Below, in pieces: positions 11,413 through 22,921 of a stretch of 64,000 bases of DNA. The DNA is from Trissonchulus latispiculum. Lineage: Eukaryota; Nematoda; Enoplea; Enoplida; Ironidae. The notes under the pieces were generated by a model. The model had not been told where the DNA came from. It did not search any database and saw only the letters and a program-made list of their open reading frames with translations. The stretch lies in assembly GCA_030248195.1 (NCBI GenBank), contig JASAND010019833.1, forward strand, positions 1 to 64,000. Direction: 5' to 3'. Both the position numbers and the translations under genes were made by a program. Position 1 is the stretch's first letter; the number at the start of each line of letters is the position of its first letter.

Positions 11413-12121
11413 GGAAACAAGGACCCCCCCAGCAAGAGGTTCTCGGTCAAAAGCTGGATTGGATTGGATTCAAAAGAGACGGAGGCGGTCTTGTCGGAGG
11501 GTCCTCCACGGCTGACTAAGGAAGAAGAAAAATGGAAACGGGCCCTGGTGTCCTATGAGGAGAACATTAGAGGGTATGGGTCAAAAATTACCCCTTTTTT
11601 TCGGAAGATCTACGACTTTTCGAATCACGCCCCAATTGGGTTTAAAAGGGATGGCCTGGATTTCCCTACGAATGAACACTATTATTTTTGGCGAAAAGCC
11701 CGGAGTTTTGGAGACGAGCAAGCGGAAATTTCGATTATGGAGTTCCCGGACCCTGTACGGGCGAAACGGATTGATGGTGGCATTACGGGGACCTCCAATT
11801 TAATCAGGAAATGGGAGATGTCTGAAAAGTACGAGGCAATGTGGAGTGGCATAGAATCCAAATTTATTCAGGGGGGCTAGGCTTCGCCTTTTCGAAACCG
11901 ACGAGACCCGCTTAGTGGAATGCAATGGAAATCCAAAGGATGAGTGGGGCTGCGGACTAGCCTTGGACGACCCGAACGTCGCCAAACTTGACTGCTGGAA
12001 ACAGCCTAATGTTCTCGGAGATATGCTTACCCAACTTCGGCGTTTCATGATTCAAGATCCACAGTATAAGGATGAATTTTCTGCTATGAAAAATGGAGCC
12101 AAAACAGTGAAAACTTCTTAA
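11413..12121 (+). pseudogene. NADAR (YbiA/DUF1768) domain, in frame with ORF1, one frameshift
   Basis: Family marks in order: YDFSNHAP (start of the fold), PTNEHYYFWRKA (family pattern PT-x-EHY), AKRID, W and KFIQ near 11830-11870, then LFETDETRLVE, WGCGL, and NVLGDML followed by LRRFM. These follow the order seen in bacterial YbiA. NADAR proteins bind or hydrolyse ADP-ribose derivatives, and some remove ADP-ribose from nucleobases. The domain starts in the ORF1 frame (from about 11555). It shifts frame at a run of six G at about 11871-11876 and ends at TAA 12119-12121. A lysine/glutamate-rich linker (about 11464-11560) joins it to ORF1. Relative to the family, Gln of EHYFQ is Tyr-Phe here. 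I infer it was part of the element and not captured later, because ORF2 follows directly once the TTAA insert is removed. Confidence 0.85.
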
Positions 12122-13129
12122 GGTGCTGGTATCGTTTTGTGCAGTGCTTTTGTGGGTAGTTTTTGAAACGCCCTAACTTTCGCAATTTTGCGAATTGGAA
12201 AGAGCTTTATACATCATTTTAAAGCTTATAATCTGTATATTCTCATGCAAGTACGAAACTAGTAAACATCCGCAAAAATAGCGAAAATTTTCTGACATAC
12301 TGACATCTGACCGACTGAATATTGACCAAAAATTTTTGAACATCGATTTCTCAAAACTGTGCGATCGGTCAAAATTTTTTCTTGCACCGACCTATAAAGG
12401 ACATGTGGGCCGAGGGACATTTTTTGGGATTTGGCTCAGCAGGTCTTAACGGTCAAGAAAATCCATTAAATGTGCGGTGACACAAAATTTCGCAACTTTG
12501 CATTGAGTTTTCTCGCAACTGGAGATGTTTTAGCTCAAACCAAGAAAAATGTCCCTCCGCAATAGTGCGAGTTCTCATTCTGCCAAAAATCACGCGAATC
12601 CATTGGGTAGTTTTTGAGAAATCGATGTTCAAAACAAAATAATCGCAGTTTTGCCAAAATGGTTTTTCGGCCAAATCTCTAGCTTAGAGCAACAAACTCC
12701 GGCTAATAGGTATTGATAAAATGTGCAATGAGACTGTGTATCGATCGAGTATAAATAAACCAAAATTGTCCGTACGATTTGGCAGTAATTTTGAAAAAAA
12801 CTGATTTTCTCGAAAACGGCCATTTTTGGACCCCAAAAATCGTTTTTTGCTTATACTGACTTAACCACTAGAGATAGCTCAAAAGTTGTAAAAGCAAAAA
12901 TGTTCATTTTGGTACCCTCTTTCCAGCCATACCAACCAATCTGGTGTCTTGACTATGTGCTAAGAGAATAATGGCAAAAACCAAAAATTTCTTATCTTTG
13001 CACCTAAAAATGCGGGACTGGTCCCAGAATGTTAAAGAGCACCGAAATAGTATATTTGGAAAGTTTCATCCACTTTCATAAGGAATTAAAGCCTATAGGG
13101 TCAAATTTACACAAAGCGATACCAGCACC
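12122..13129. mobile_element. TTAA-flanked DNA element (piggyBac-like, non-autonomous)
   Basis: A 1008-bp element with inverted ends: left GGTGCTGGTATCGTTTTGTG, right end matching it with one mismatch. It is flanked by TTAA at 12118-12121 and 13130-13133. TTAA duplication is the hallmark of piggyBac. The interior has no transposase. The left TTAA supplies the stop codon of the NADAR frame. Removing the insert leaves about 46 bases between that stop and the ORF2 ATG. Confidence 0.75.
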
Positions 13130-13168
13130 TTAAAGGATGTTTCTGTTTTATTTCTATTTTTCGTCAAA

Positions 13169-16100
13169 ATGCAGGCGCAAAATGCCTTCTCCTTCGCGAC
13201 ACTGAATGTCGCAGTTATAAATTCGATTGAAAAAATCCAACAAATCTACCTGTTTTCGATTTCGTTTCAAATTGTTTTTCTTCAAGAGACAAATCTCAAC
13301 AAGGATAATTGGTTTAAAGAGTTCCACAAAATATTTGAGCATAGTTTCGAAATTCATCACTCTTTTGCAACGAAAAATAAAGGAGAAGGAATTTCTATTT
13401 TGGTTAATAGATATTTTGTTGGCGCTAATTTTGTTGACTTTTATGAATTACCTGGAAGAGCGTTAGGAGTTGAGACAAGAATTGGTGATAAGTTGTTAAA
13501 ATTGATTAATGTATATGCCCCAGCTACTCCAGAGAATCGGCCAAAGTTCTTTCGAACTTTATCTCACAATTTGAGGAATCGATTAGTTTGTGACACAGCA
13601 ATTTTAGCTGGCCATTTCAATTTTGTGGAATCACTTGAATTAGATAGATTCTCTTTTCATAACTAAAGATCAACTCAAAGAGGGAATACTGAATTTCAAA
13701 CTTTAAAAAACTCAGGGAACTTCAAGGATGTTTTCAGGTCTTTTCCCGGGAGGGAGGGATTTCTCGTTCTTCTCCAGTGCCTGGGGTTCAAGAACTCGAA
13801 TTGACAGAATTTACGCTTTTGAAAATTGTGCAAATTCGTGTGTTAAAATTGAACACAAGCCAGTGTCGTTTTCTGATCATAGCTGTGTTTGTGCTCATTT
13901 CGCTTTCGGAATTCTTTACTTAAACAGAGGAAAGTCGTATTGGAAAATGAACACTTCACTCCTTGATAACCAGGCATTGCTAGAGGAGTTAGAAGTTATT
14001 TTGGATTACTATTCTGAAACGTTTCGGCTTTTTCAAAATTCCTCGCAAACTTTAAAAAGGTGGGAAGCTTTAAAGTCGGATGTTCAAGAACTATTCCAAA
14101 GACATGGGAGAATTCCATCTAAAAGGAAGAAATTTCAGCGGTCGATATTAGACAATAACTTGGCGAACGCAATTTTATCCGGAAACAGAGACCGAATTAA
14201 ACTTGCTAAAGCTGAACTTAAGAAATTGGAACTAAAGGAAATTGAGGCAATTTTAAGAAGAGCTCATAGATCTGACGAGCTAGCTGATCGATTCACTCTT
14301 AAGACTGCAAAATTGCTTGAAAAACAATTAGCAGAAAAACGGTTTTTTATTCCATTAGGAAAACTAATGGCGAGATTGAGACTGATTGTGCTGGAATTGT
14401 TGGTGAGATAAAGTCGCAATACGAAAGTTTGTTTAGCAGTAACGGAATTAACCTGCAATTAGCGGCAAATTTTCTCGCTAAAACTAACATTTCTTTGTCG
14501 AATGCTATGGCGAATCAACTTGAACACCCAATTTTGGAGAAGGAAATCGACCTTGCGATCCGCACAATTCAGGACAAGAAAACTCCTGGGAGTGACGGTA
14601 TCCCCATCGAATTTTATAAATTGTCGAAAGAAAAAGTGCCCATTCTAAAAAGCGTTTTCAGAGCCTGTTTTGAGTTAAATCGTGTACCAGGGGAAATGTA
14701 CTATGGTATAATTTCGCAACTCTTAAAGGGAAAGAGGGATAGGAGGGACCGGTCAAATTGGCGTCCCTTGAGTATGCTGAACTTAGACTATAAAATTTTG
14801 GCGAAAATTTTGACAAATCGGTTAAAAAGGTTATGCATGCACTAGTGCATCCTGACCAATCGTGCGGAGTGCAAGGTCGAGATATCAGAGATTCAGTAAT
14901 GAATCTCTATGAGCCTTTCATATCTAGACCACAAAAATCAAAAAGGCGTTTTTGTGTCGGTTGACCAAATGTCTGCTTTCGACAGATCGAACGGGACTTT
15001 TTGCAGATGACTTTGCGTCACTTTGGCTTTGGTGAAAATTTTCGCTAATGGCTTGAAATAATATACAAGCAAGGATTTGTGAAAAGTTCAGTTTTGGTAA
15101 ACGGTTTCATTTCGGAATCTTTCCAGCTGCAAAAAGGGATTAGACAGGGATGCCCTTTATCCAAACTTTTGTACGTTCTGTGTAATGAAATTCTCTTAAA
15201 TCATATTCGAAGTAATCCAGAAATTAGGGGTATTTCAATTGAAAATGAGGAACGCAAGGTCATTGCATACGCCGACGATGCAAACTACTTACCGAAAGAC
15301 TTTTGGTCAGCTGAAAAAGTTGAGGAAACTTATACTCTCTACGAGCAAGCATCTGGTGCAAAACTGAAAGTTGCTAAAACAGTAGTAATTCCGCTTGGCG
15401 TTCACGTACCAGATAAGTGGAAGAGATTCGAAAAAGATAAAGCCAAAGTTTTCGGTGTATTCATCGATCGAAAAGGTCTCAACGAGGAAGAAGCAGAAAA
15501 CAAATGTTTAGAAGTTGCTGAAGGAATTAGATGTTCAAGCCCTCCTTTGAGAACTTCTCATTTTGCTAGAGTTAATGGGCTCATGACCTATTTTCTTTCT
15601 GAAATTTGGTACCTTTCCTGGTTTTTTTGCTTTGAAAGACGATTTGGTAGAAAGAATTTTGAAAACTGTGGTAGGGTAAGTTTGGCATCCCTCAAAAAGG
15701 AACTTAATTGCCAGAAACCGTGCTTTTCTCCCTAAGACGAAGGGTGGGATAGGCTTGCCGGAAATTCAAAGGAGGATTTGGGCTCAAAGGCTAGCTTTTG
15801 CTTGTAAGAGAAGGATCGATGAATCCCGAGTTTGGTTCAAACCTTTTGATTATCTATATTTTGATTATTTTGATTCGGCATTACCACTTCAGTTTACACC
15901 ATTTGGTGTTCTTTTTAATGGCAAAATTGTGGAAAATACAAAAGTTAAGTTGAAACACTTTTATGATGAGCTAGTAACTATGAAGTACTCAGCATTTTTG
16001 TTGCCAGTTCAGCAAAAATGGCAGGAAGAATTTGAATTAGGCGAACTTTGGCCGAGAATCTGGAATAATGTTAAGACTGGTTTTGTATCATACTTAGCTA

Positions 16101-16642
16101 GAGATGTTCATTTGAAATTGATTCACAGATCGCTGTTTACTAATATGAGAATTGTTAGAGTAGATGAAACTGAATCTGAATTTTGTAAGATTTGTATTTT
16201 TATTAATTCTGGTTACTATGACGATACTTACGTGCACTGTTTTGCAGATTGCCATGGATGCCTGGAGAGAAGGGCGACCTGGATCATTGGCGCAATAATT
16301 GCTCAGCTTCCCGCCAATCAAAGGGCCGATGCTCAGCCTGTCTTCGACCTCATTAATCAAACGCAGCCCAAAATTTTTGGCGCAACTTTACCTAATCTGA
16401 AACGGTTGGAAGCGACGTCAAACCTTCTGATCCAGGAAGTCCACGGCGCAATCTAGCGATCGAGGATGAAACTTAACAACCGTCACACCTTCATTGACCC
16501 ATGCGAATACTACTTACGATCACTTTATCGTCTGAGAAGCAATGCGAAGAAAACCCTCGATCCGAAGATTGTGGCCGCCAAACTGAAGGGTGTCCATGGA
16601 CCATTTGATGAAAATTTTAAAATTAACGGAATTGAAGCATAA
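13169..16642 (+). pseudogene. Retrotransposon ORF2: endonuclease and reverse transcriptase, decayed
   Basis: Pieces lie in shifting frames: 13169-13666, 13728-14411, 14429-14845, 15079-15735, 15755-16456 and about 16467-16642. Endonuclease marks are FLQETN, NVYAP, an AGHFN that should be AGDFN (catalytic Asp lost), SRTRIDRIY and SFSDH. Reverse transcriptase marks are KTPGSDGIP, NWRPLSMLNLDYKILAK, a motif-A remnant VDQMSAFDR near 14955, GIRQGCPLS and AYADD near 15270. A C-terminal Cys/His segment (CKIC, then YVHCFADC) follows near 16190-16250. The product would nick target DNA and prime reverse transcription. Stops and frameshifts show that it is inactive. Confidence 0.8.
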
Positions 16643-16746
16643 ATAATGAACTTTAACCTGTATGATTGTATTGAACGTAGTATGCACTCATTTATAGCCG
16701 GTATTAAGTAATTGTATGTATAGATTATAGTAAATATGTAAGAGTC

Positions 16747-17515
16747 CACTACTTATCTTCCTATGGAGTATACAGTACACTGACGGTGGACGTCTGAGTG
16801 GCGAATTCCTAGTTGTCATACATCCTAGTTGTCATACACGCTATGATTGGACATTAAGAAATTAGGTGAGAGTTGAACGCTCCATCCCAATGAGAAAATT
16901 TCTTCCAATTTTTGTATGAGATTAACACTCTGCACTAAGTGCAGGGTTTAAAATTAAAACTTTTAAGGGGAATTGGATTACGCAGTCAATTGTAATTTAT
17001 TTTTTCTAAAATTGAAATGAAAATTATGTAGGTTACAAACTGAAAAACATATACTTAATATCCCTAATATTAAAAAATTCATACCCTATTTTTGAAAAAC
17101 CTTTTCCGAAAAATAAAAGCTATACACATATCTGTATATATTTTAAGTGACAGATTGTCGTTGTCGCTCTACAGATTGTCGTTTCCTCTACCAAGTGTTC
17201 TACCCCCTCATGCAGTTCTGCGAGATAGAATAGGAATGGTACACTAAAAGTTTGACAGATTAAGCTATGTGCTAGGGTGAGAAGTTGTAACGTAAATTTG
17301 ACCAGTAAATGCAGGTCACATTCTGGAGTAGTTTATTGAGAGGATGGCTACGCGTTTTAATCATTAATATAGAACTGTTGACTGACGCTCTGTTCACTAT
17401 GCAGTCTGTCTAGGCGACACACACTACTACATTGCGGACTCATAGACTGTACGCTTTAAAAGACTGTACACCTACCTTCTGTCACACTCTTATATATTAA
17501 GTACTCTTATATATA
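16747..17515 (-). repeat. LTR of a Gypsy-like retroelement, copy 1 (3' side)
   Basis: Shares with 20515-21650 the start CCACTACTTnTCTTCCTATG, a long block from about 17225 (AATGGTACACT) through GCGTTTTAATCATTAATA and GACACACACTACTACA, and the end CTTATATATTAAGTACTCTT. The outer ends are approximate because TG/CA termini are not obvious. A stretch at about 16795-17195 is absent from the other copy. Confidence 0.6.
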
Positions 17516-17594
17516 TATATCTATATATGTATATATATATATATAATCCTGAATAAGCCGCGGCTGTTGTTTCGATAGCTGACCGCAGTTTCTG

Positions 17595-17963
17595 TTACAG
17601 TGGATGCAGATGACACTGAAAATTCGAGCGATAGTCGCAGTCAGGCCTGCACCGTGATCCGAGCAAGCTTGTGATATTGGCATGAACAGTGACTGGAAAG
17701 TATCTGACACTGTCTGGCTCCAGGACCAGTCCTGCGGGTTCTGGCACATTTCCGACACCAGTATGTACAACAGTACCAATGCGTCGGAGTTCGCCAGCAA
17801 GAAAGTTCGGAGCTTTTTTGTCCGCCCCAAGAGCAGTTGGTAGACCGCACAAGCCCAAGAAAAGAAACACCGCGAACGAAAGTAAGCGCCAGTTTGGAGG
17901 ACACCCTTTCCTCGGAGTAGAAGGAGGCACTCCAGACAACTCACGCACTGATTCTTCGGTCAC
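17595..17963 (-). CDS. Signal-peptide ORF of the LTR element (possible envelope remnant)
   Basis: 122 codons. Residues about 25-46 form a hydrophobic signal-like segment ending in PTALG, followed by a short soluble-looking part. It lies downstream of gag, where an envelope gene would sit after pol in an errantivirus-type element, but pol is missing. It ends early, so at best it is the first part of such a gene. The family assignment is inference from position and signal peptide only. Confidence 0.4.
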   Translation of the reverse strand: MTEESVRELSGVPPSTPRKGCPPNWRLLSFAVFLFLGLCGLPTALGADKKAPNFLAGELRRIGTVVHTGVGNVPEPAGLVLEPDSVRYFPVTVHANITSLLGSRCRPDCDYRSNFQCHLHPL

Positions 17964-19390
17964 CGTCTGAATGCCGATGTCGCGATGTTCAGTTTCGCAG
18001 ACTGTTTCTCCGACTGCGTAATGGCAGCAGCGCGAAGGTCATCACGTTCCTGAAGTCTGCGCACCTGCTCGCGGAGTGATTCCAGTTCGTCAGTTGAAGG
18101 CTGAGCGGAGAACAAAGCACCAGGACCTGCATACGCCACAGGTACGTTCGATTGTACCGGCAGGGGCACAAATGTTGATTCGTCTGTTTGTGGATTCGGA
18201 AACCAACCGTCTGCATCAGCTGACTCTGGTACATGTTCGGTGGGAACTGCTGCAGATACCGGGGGCCACATCCTATCGTAGGACTGCGGTCCGTAATACG
18301 CGTGCGCACCACGAGGCAGTTGACGCGCGGTCCCTTGACCTGTCTTCTATTTGTCGCACCAAAGCGTGGCCCACGAGGAGCGTCTGATCCGCGCTGCCTT
18401 CGACGCGGACAGCTGCTGCGGATATGTCCTTGTTGGCCACACTCGTAACAGCGAGGTCCGCTGTCGGATCGTCGTGATGGTGTATGCACCTGTCTGGGTG
18501 CAGACGCACCTCCTTTTATGGGCTGATTCTGACTTCGCAATAACTGCACCAGCCTGGCTTCCAAATTCTGCAAATCTACTTGTGTAACTGAAGTTGGCCC
18601 ACTTTAAGCATACTGCCCATCCGCTGGTTGCGCTACGGCGTGGACGTGGGGTCTTGGCTGATGCTGGCGAGAATCCCAGCGATTATGATGGGAGCCATGT
18701 CTGTTACCGCGATCTCGATGATGCTGGTCGCGGCGCTGAAATTGCCGTATAGTGTGATTGACCTCTGCTGCCGGTGCTTCGATCAAGCCGTGGAGCTGTA
18801 TTATACAAAAAATGGTCCAGGGCTTCTTGAGCCCGTGCTCTGGAAACTACCTCGTCAAAAGTAGGGGGTTCTTGGGGAGAGGTTACAAACTGAAACAAAC
18901 GAGGTAGCAGACCTCGATAAAATGCTTACGTTTTAGAGTATCCTGGCTGTTGGGCCCATTCCCTGGATAGCTTCACCGACTAGCCGCTGTATATCGAAAG
19001 CATAATCACTCTCCGGTTCGCTCTCCCCTTGCCTCCGATTCATGAACAGATCAGCAGCCAAATCGGCTGTAAAACTTGTAGAAAACTGGGCTCTAAGAGC
19101 CTGCAATAACAATGAATAGTCCGCAAGGACATTCTGATTCAAACCGTTATAAACAATTTCCGCAGCATTTTTAGGTAGGAAGGCATTACGTCTGCCTTGC
19201 GAGCTGCAGATGTGATAGCATTTGCAGCGACGTATCGCTCAAACGCCCTCAGCCATTTTTCGAAATTTTCTCCTGGCTTGCCGTAAAATGTACCTGGGGG
19301 CATGCTTATCCCGGTGACTGTGCTGACTATGCCAGCTGCTGGATCCGGGAGAACAGCCGAACTAGAACCGAGCTGCTGAGACTGTGCCAT
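17960..19390 (-). pseudogene. Gag of a Gypsy-like LTR retroelement, frameshifted
   Basis: Read on minus from an ATG at 19390. Pieces at 19390-19139, 19142-18933, 18898-18704, 18573-17989 and 18271-17960 lie in changing frames. Recognisable parts are the capsid-like PGTFYGKPGENFEKWLRAFE, a retrotransposon gag segment with GESEPESDYAFDIQ, and a CCHC zinc knuckle CYECGQQGHIRSSC near 18450. A charged coiled-coil-like tail contains ESLREQVRRLQERDDL. Gag would form the particle and bind element RNA. Several frameshifts show a dead copy, and no protease or polymerase follows. Confidence 0.7.
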
Positions 19391-19945
19391 TCCACTAATT
19401 ATAGAGCAGATCTTAGTTAAACTGGCAGCTAAGTTTTACACTCCCTAAAATTTCAGGTTCTCAATTAACTACACGAACAAGGTCTAGCTAGCCCTTTGTT
19501 TAGTACTAAAGCAACAAATTTGCGAGACTCCAAGTAAGCACTAACTAATATTAATACAACAAGTCAAACATACAACAAAACGCATAACCCTGTAACTACC
19601 GTTCCACGGAATTTGTTGAATCGGTATTAGGCTCAGAAATCGCGGGGAGCTGACCACAACAACACAATCGCAGTTTCAGACGGCTATCGGGAATCGCAAG
19701 ACAAGTCTCAGTCAAAGAGCGTTAGGAGCCTGCTCACAACAAAGTCAGCAAATCAGCAAAGGCACAGTCTGAGGGTGAAGACTATGCGAACCCTACTCGC
19801 AGCGCCACTTTTGTAGTGCTGAAAGCAGGCCACAGGTGGATACTGCGGCTGACAATGGGCACGAACGAATAGTAAAACTGGGAATTTTCGCTATTATTCG
19901 CGGGGTACTATTTGAATAATTCGCGAATTATTCGTAGTATTCGAA

Positions 19946-20305
19946 ATTCGCTAATAATTTGAATTATTCGAACAATTCGCAAATTATTCGAATATTCCAA
20001 TTTCAAAATCGGCAATTAATAAGTCTTAATTTATATTATCATGCATCTTTAAGTGCTGACAGTTTATCAATTAGCTCAAAAACCCATCTGGGAGTGTATA
20101 GCATCAGCAAAATGTTGTCACAGTTTTTATGTGGTACCTGAACAGTAGTGGTATGGTGTTAATGAAACACAATTTTACTTGGTGAAAGTGCACAATAAAC
20201 TGGTTGGAATGGATCAGAACGAATACCATACAGACTGGTCAAGACGTTGAATGCTCTAATCAGGTGCATGCTCTGCTGACCCTCCCCCACAAATGTGTAT
20301 GCTCA
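19946..20305 (+). repeat. Dispersed repeat, copy B
   Basis: Near-match of 9945-10333 in the same orientation, from the AATTCGCTAATAATT words to the terminal TGTGTATGCTCAC. It lies inside the LTR element, upstream of gag. Confidence 0.6.
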
Positions 20306-20514
20306 CTTCAAAGAAACTCGTAAGCACAGACGCACATTGAACCAACTGAGTAGTTGCTTTCGAGCTTCAGTATGCAAGCGTAACGGCCAAATTTGATTGA
20401 AGTGAACATGCAGCGGCCACAGGTGGATACTGCGGTTGACCGAGAATACATGATGATCACTGATTACAGAATGTCCTTTACTCCAATAATAGAGAGCACT
20501 AATTCCAGTTTTAA

Positions 20515-21650
20515 CCCACTACTTGTCTTCCTATGGAGTAAACAGTACACTGAGAGTAAATAGTGGGCGTCTGAGTTCTCGTAAATTGTGGACGTCTGAG
20601 AGTTCTCCACATTTGCGCAACACAACAACTGGGGCATAGCAGTTCTGCAGAGGTGACCATTTCAAAGTTTGCATTGTAGGAATAGTACACTACATGTTTG
20701 ATAGATTAAAATATGTGCTAGGCTGAGAAAGTGTAATGTAAATTTGAACAGTAAAATGCCGGCAACATTCTGGAGTAGTTTATTGCGACGAAGGCAACGC
20801 GTTTTAATCATTAATACAGAACTGTTGACAGAGGCTCTGTTTACTATGCAGACTGTCTAAGCGACACACACTACTACAATGCGGACTCACAGACTGTACG
20901 CTTCAGAAGACTTTACAACTGCCTTCTCTGTCGTCGTATTCTGGGTTGTCCTACATCTGGATTGTCCTACACTTGCTGATAGGCTCTTTGTAAAGGCACG
21001 TGTTAATTGCGCCCGCCTACTAGGTAGTTTTAACGTCCACGTACTCACGCATATAATAGCTGAGTAATTCCTTGAATTTTAGATGTAAATGTATTATACG
21101 TACGGTAAAGAGTATATGCGTAATGACTTTTAAAAACCTTCGTGACATTGCGAAACATTTTAACTTCAAATTTTAGAATCTACTTGAAAATGAGATTTGG
21201 ATAAAATCTCACTTAGGTGCAATCATAAGCAAAGTTATAGCAACTGTTTTCAAAAGTTTTATTAGTGCCAGATCTAGGCCCCAACCCGGAGAGATAGAAA
21301 TTTGGGACTGGCACTACCCCAACAAGCGAAAGCGACTGGAGTGTGGCAATATGCAAAAAAAGTTTGATTAGCACCTAAAAGCTTCTGAAATCAACTTAAT
21401 ACCGGTATTGATTTTGGAATTTGCAGAAACTGAAGAATTTGTTCAAAAGCTTTCTTTGCTTTAGCAATTTCTACAAATCTAAAATCTTGACGAATTTCAA
21501 ATTTAGGTAGCACAACATTTTGTTTAAACCTTTTTATAAAAATGAAAATACCAACAACAAATATTTTTTCTTATTTGCTACTACATCAGCCAATCAAATT
21601 GAGTAGGACAACCCAGAACAAACCCTTCTGTCACACTCTTATATATTATG
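20515..21650 (-). repeat. LTR copy 2 (5' side), split by an insertion
   Basis: Matches 16747-17515 from CCACTACTTG through GACACACACTACTACAATG to about 20940. The match resumes at about 21625 with CTTCTGTCACACTCTTATAT. The intervening 676 bp is a separate inverted-repeat element. Confidence 0.6.
20941..21616. mobile_element. Inverted-repeat element inside the LTR
   Basis: Begins CTGGGTTGTCCTAC and ends GTAGGACAACCCAG, with a subrepeat GGATTGTCCTACAC near the left end. It interrupts an LTR whose other copy lacks it. CCTTCT is present on both sides but not exactly adjacent, so the duplication is unresolved. No transposase. Confidence 0.5.
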
Positions 21651-22921
21651 TACTGTTGTATATATATATATATATACATACATATATATATATGTATATA
21701 TATATATCTAGAATACAAAAACAACGTGCCAGTTAGAGTGCAATAAAGATTTGACAAATTAAACCTGTTGTAGATGAGAAATTTCCATGATGTATGTTTA
21801 ACAATTTTAGGACAGAACGATTAGAGATATTTGCAAGTTTAGTTCACACAATTTAGTTTATTCTTTGTGGATTCAGTCAAAATTTAGTAGAAGCCAGCAA
21901 AAATTAGGGAAATTCGCCTGAATTATTGAATACTTACTTAGAAATGAACAAAGAATTCCAGAATTCGTTCGAATATTCGTTCATTGAACTATTCGTTAAC
22001 TATTTGGGAGTAGTAAACGACTATTCAAATATTAGTGGTATTCTGGAATACCGAATTATTCGATACTCGTGCCCATGCTTACTATCCACTTTCACAAATG
22101 ACAAGTATTTGTCTTTATTGCCATGATGCTTACATTTAAACGAAAGAAAAAGAAAAGACAATTTTTCGAATACTAAATGTAAGAAAAGTTAACTGAAATT
22201 CAATGTTAGCCGTACTTACAGAAGAATATTTAAACGAATAACATCATGTTTCATTTAAGTTTATCTTTTAGATTTAATACTTCTTGTTGAACATAATCAT
22301 TCTACTATTCACAAGAACAGACATATAACATCAAAGGTACAATCTGAAATTTAATAAAGGTTACACATGTAATTTTGGTGACTGATTAAATAATTCCAGT
22401 GCTAGAAACTGAAATTTGTGATCGGAAGGGAATTTTTATTTGCAATGTAATGTAACCAAGGTAACGAATTTCGAAGCATTACCGACTAATTGAGAAAAGA
22501 TTTCCAGAGACTAATTAATGAGTCTAGCATTACTCATTGGCGGTCCAGAATTCTCGGTTGAAAATGGAAACAAAGTAGTATCTCACTTTTTAAGTTTAAG
22601 CAAATTTTATCGAAGTTCCCACTGATTTTGAAACCATACTTGAAATTTAGATACTGTATATTGTATCGATCTGAGAAATAATGCATAATCTAGACAAACT
22701 GTCGTGTTCAGGTTTATAACACCACAATTCCGGTTTTAAACGAACCGGAAAATTAGTTCGGGTCCGGCTGGACCCGGATCGAAATCCGAAATTTTCGACT
22801 GACCAAAAATAGACATCATAAAATATGTATTTCCAAGAACGCAATAGCGAAAGACTATAGTCAAAATGCTAATCTGAGCCTTGAGCACTGAGTCCGCTGG
22901 AATTGAAACAGAGTTTTGCCT
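21651..22921. other. Intergenic: TA microsatellite, ATTCG-rich remnant, no gene
   Basis: A TA-rich microsatellite occupies about 21655-21710. An ATTCG/CGAAT-rich stretch (about 21905-22075) ends in TCGTGCCCA, which mirrors GGGCACGA at about 19857. The remainder is AT-rich and should hold the 3' UTR of DEG/ENaC gene 1, which reads leftward from 22922. Confidence 0.35.

Larger units (their letters stand above)
10540..16720 (+). mobile_element. Non-LTR retrotransposon (L1/Tx1-like) carrying a NADAR domain
   Basis: Order on +: ORF1 with RRM-like region and CCHC knuckle, NADAR domain, a DNA transposon inserted at TTAA, then ORF2 with apurinic-type endonuclease and reverse transcriptase. ORF2 is broken by several frameshifts and stops, so this copy is dead. 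The ORF1 type (RNA-binding plus one CCHC) and the RT words GSDGIP, QGCPLS and YADD fit the L1/Tx1 group, though clade assignment is tentative. Outer ends are approximate: I see no target duplication or A tail. Confidence 0.8.
16747..21650 (-). mobile_element. LTR retroelement, pol-less, with internal insertions
   Basis: Two similar LTRs bracket gag and a signal-peptide ORF on the minus strand. The internal region is only about 3 kb and holds no reverse transcriptase or integrase, so this is a deletion derivative or a non-autonomous gag-bearing element. The internal region also contains copy B of the dispersed repeat (19946-20305), and the 5' LTR is split by an inverted-repeat element (20941-21616). 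Confidence 0.6.
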
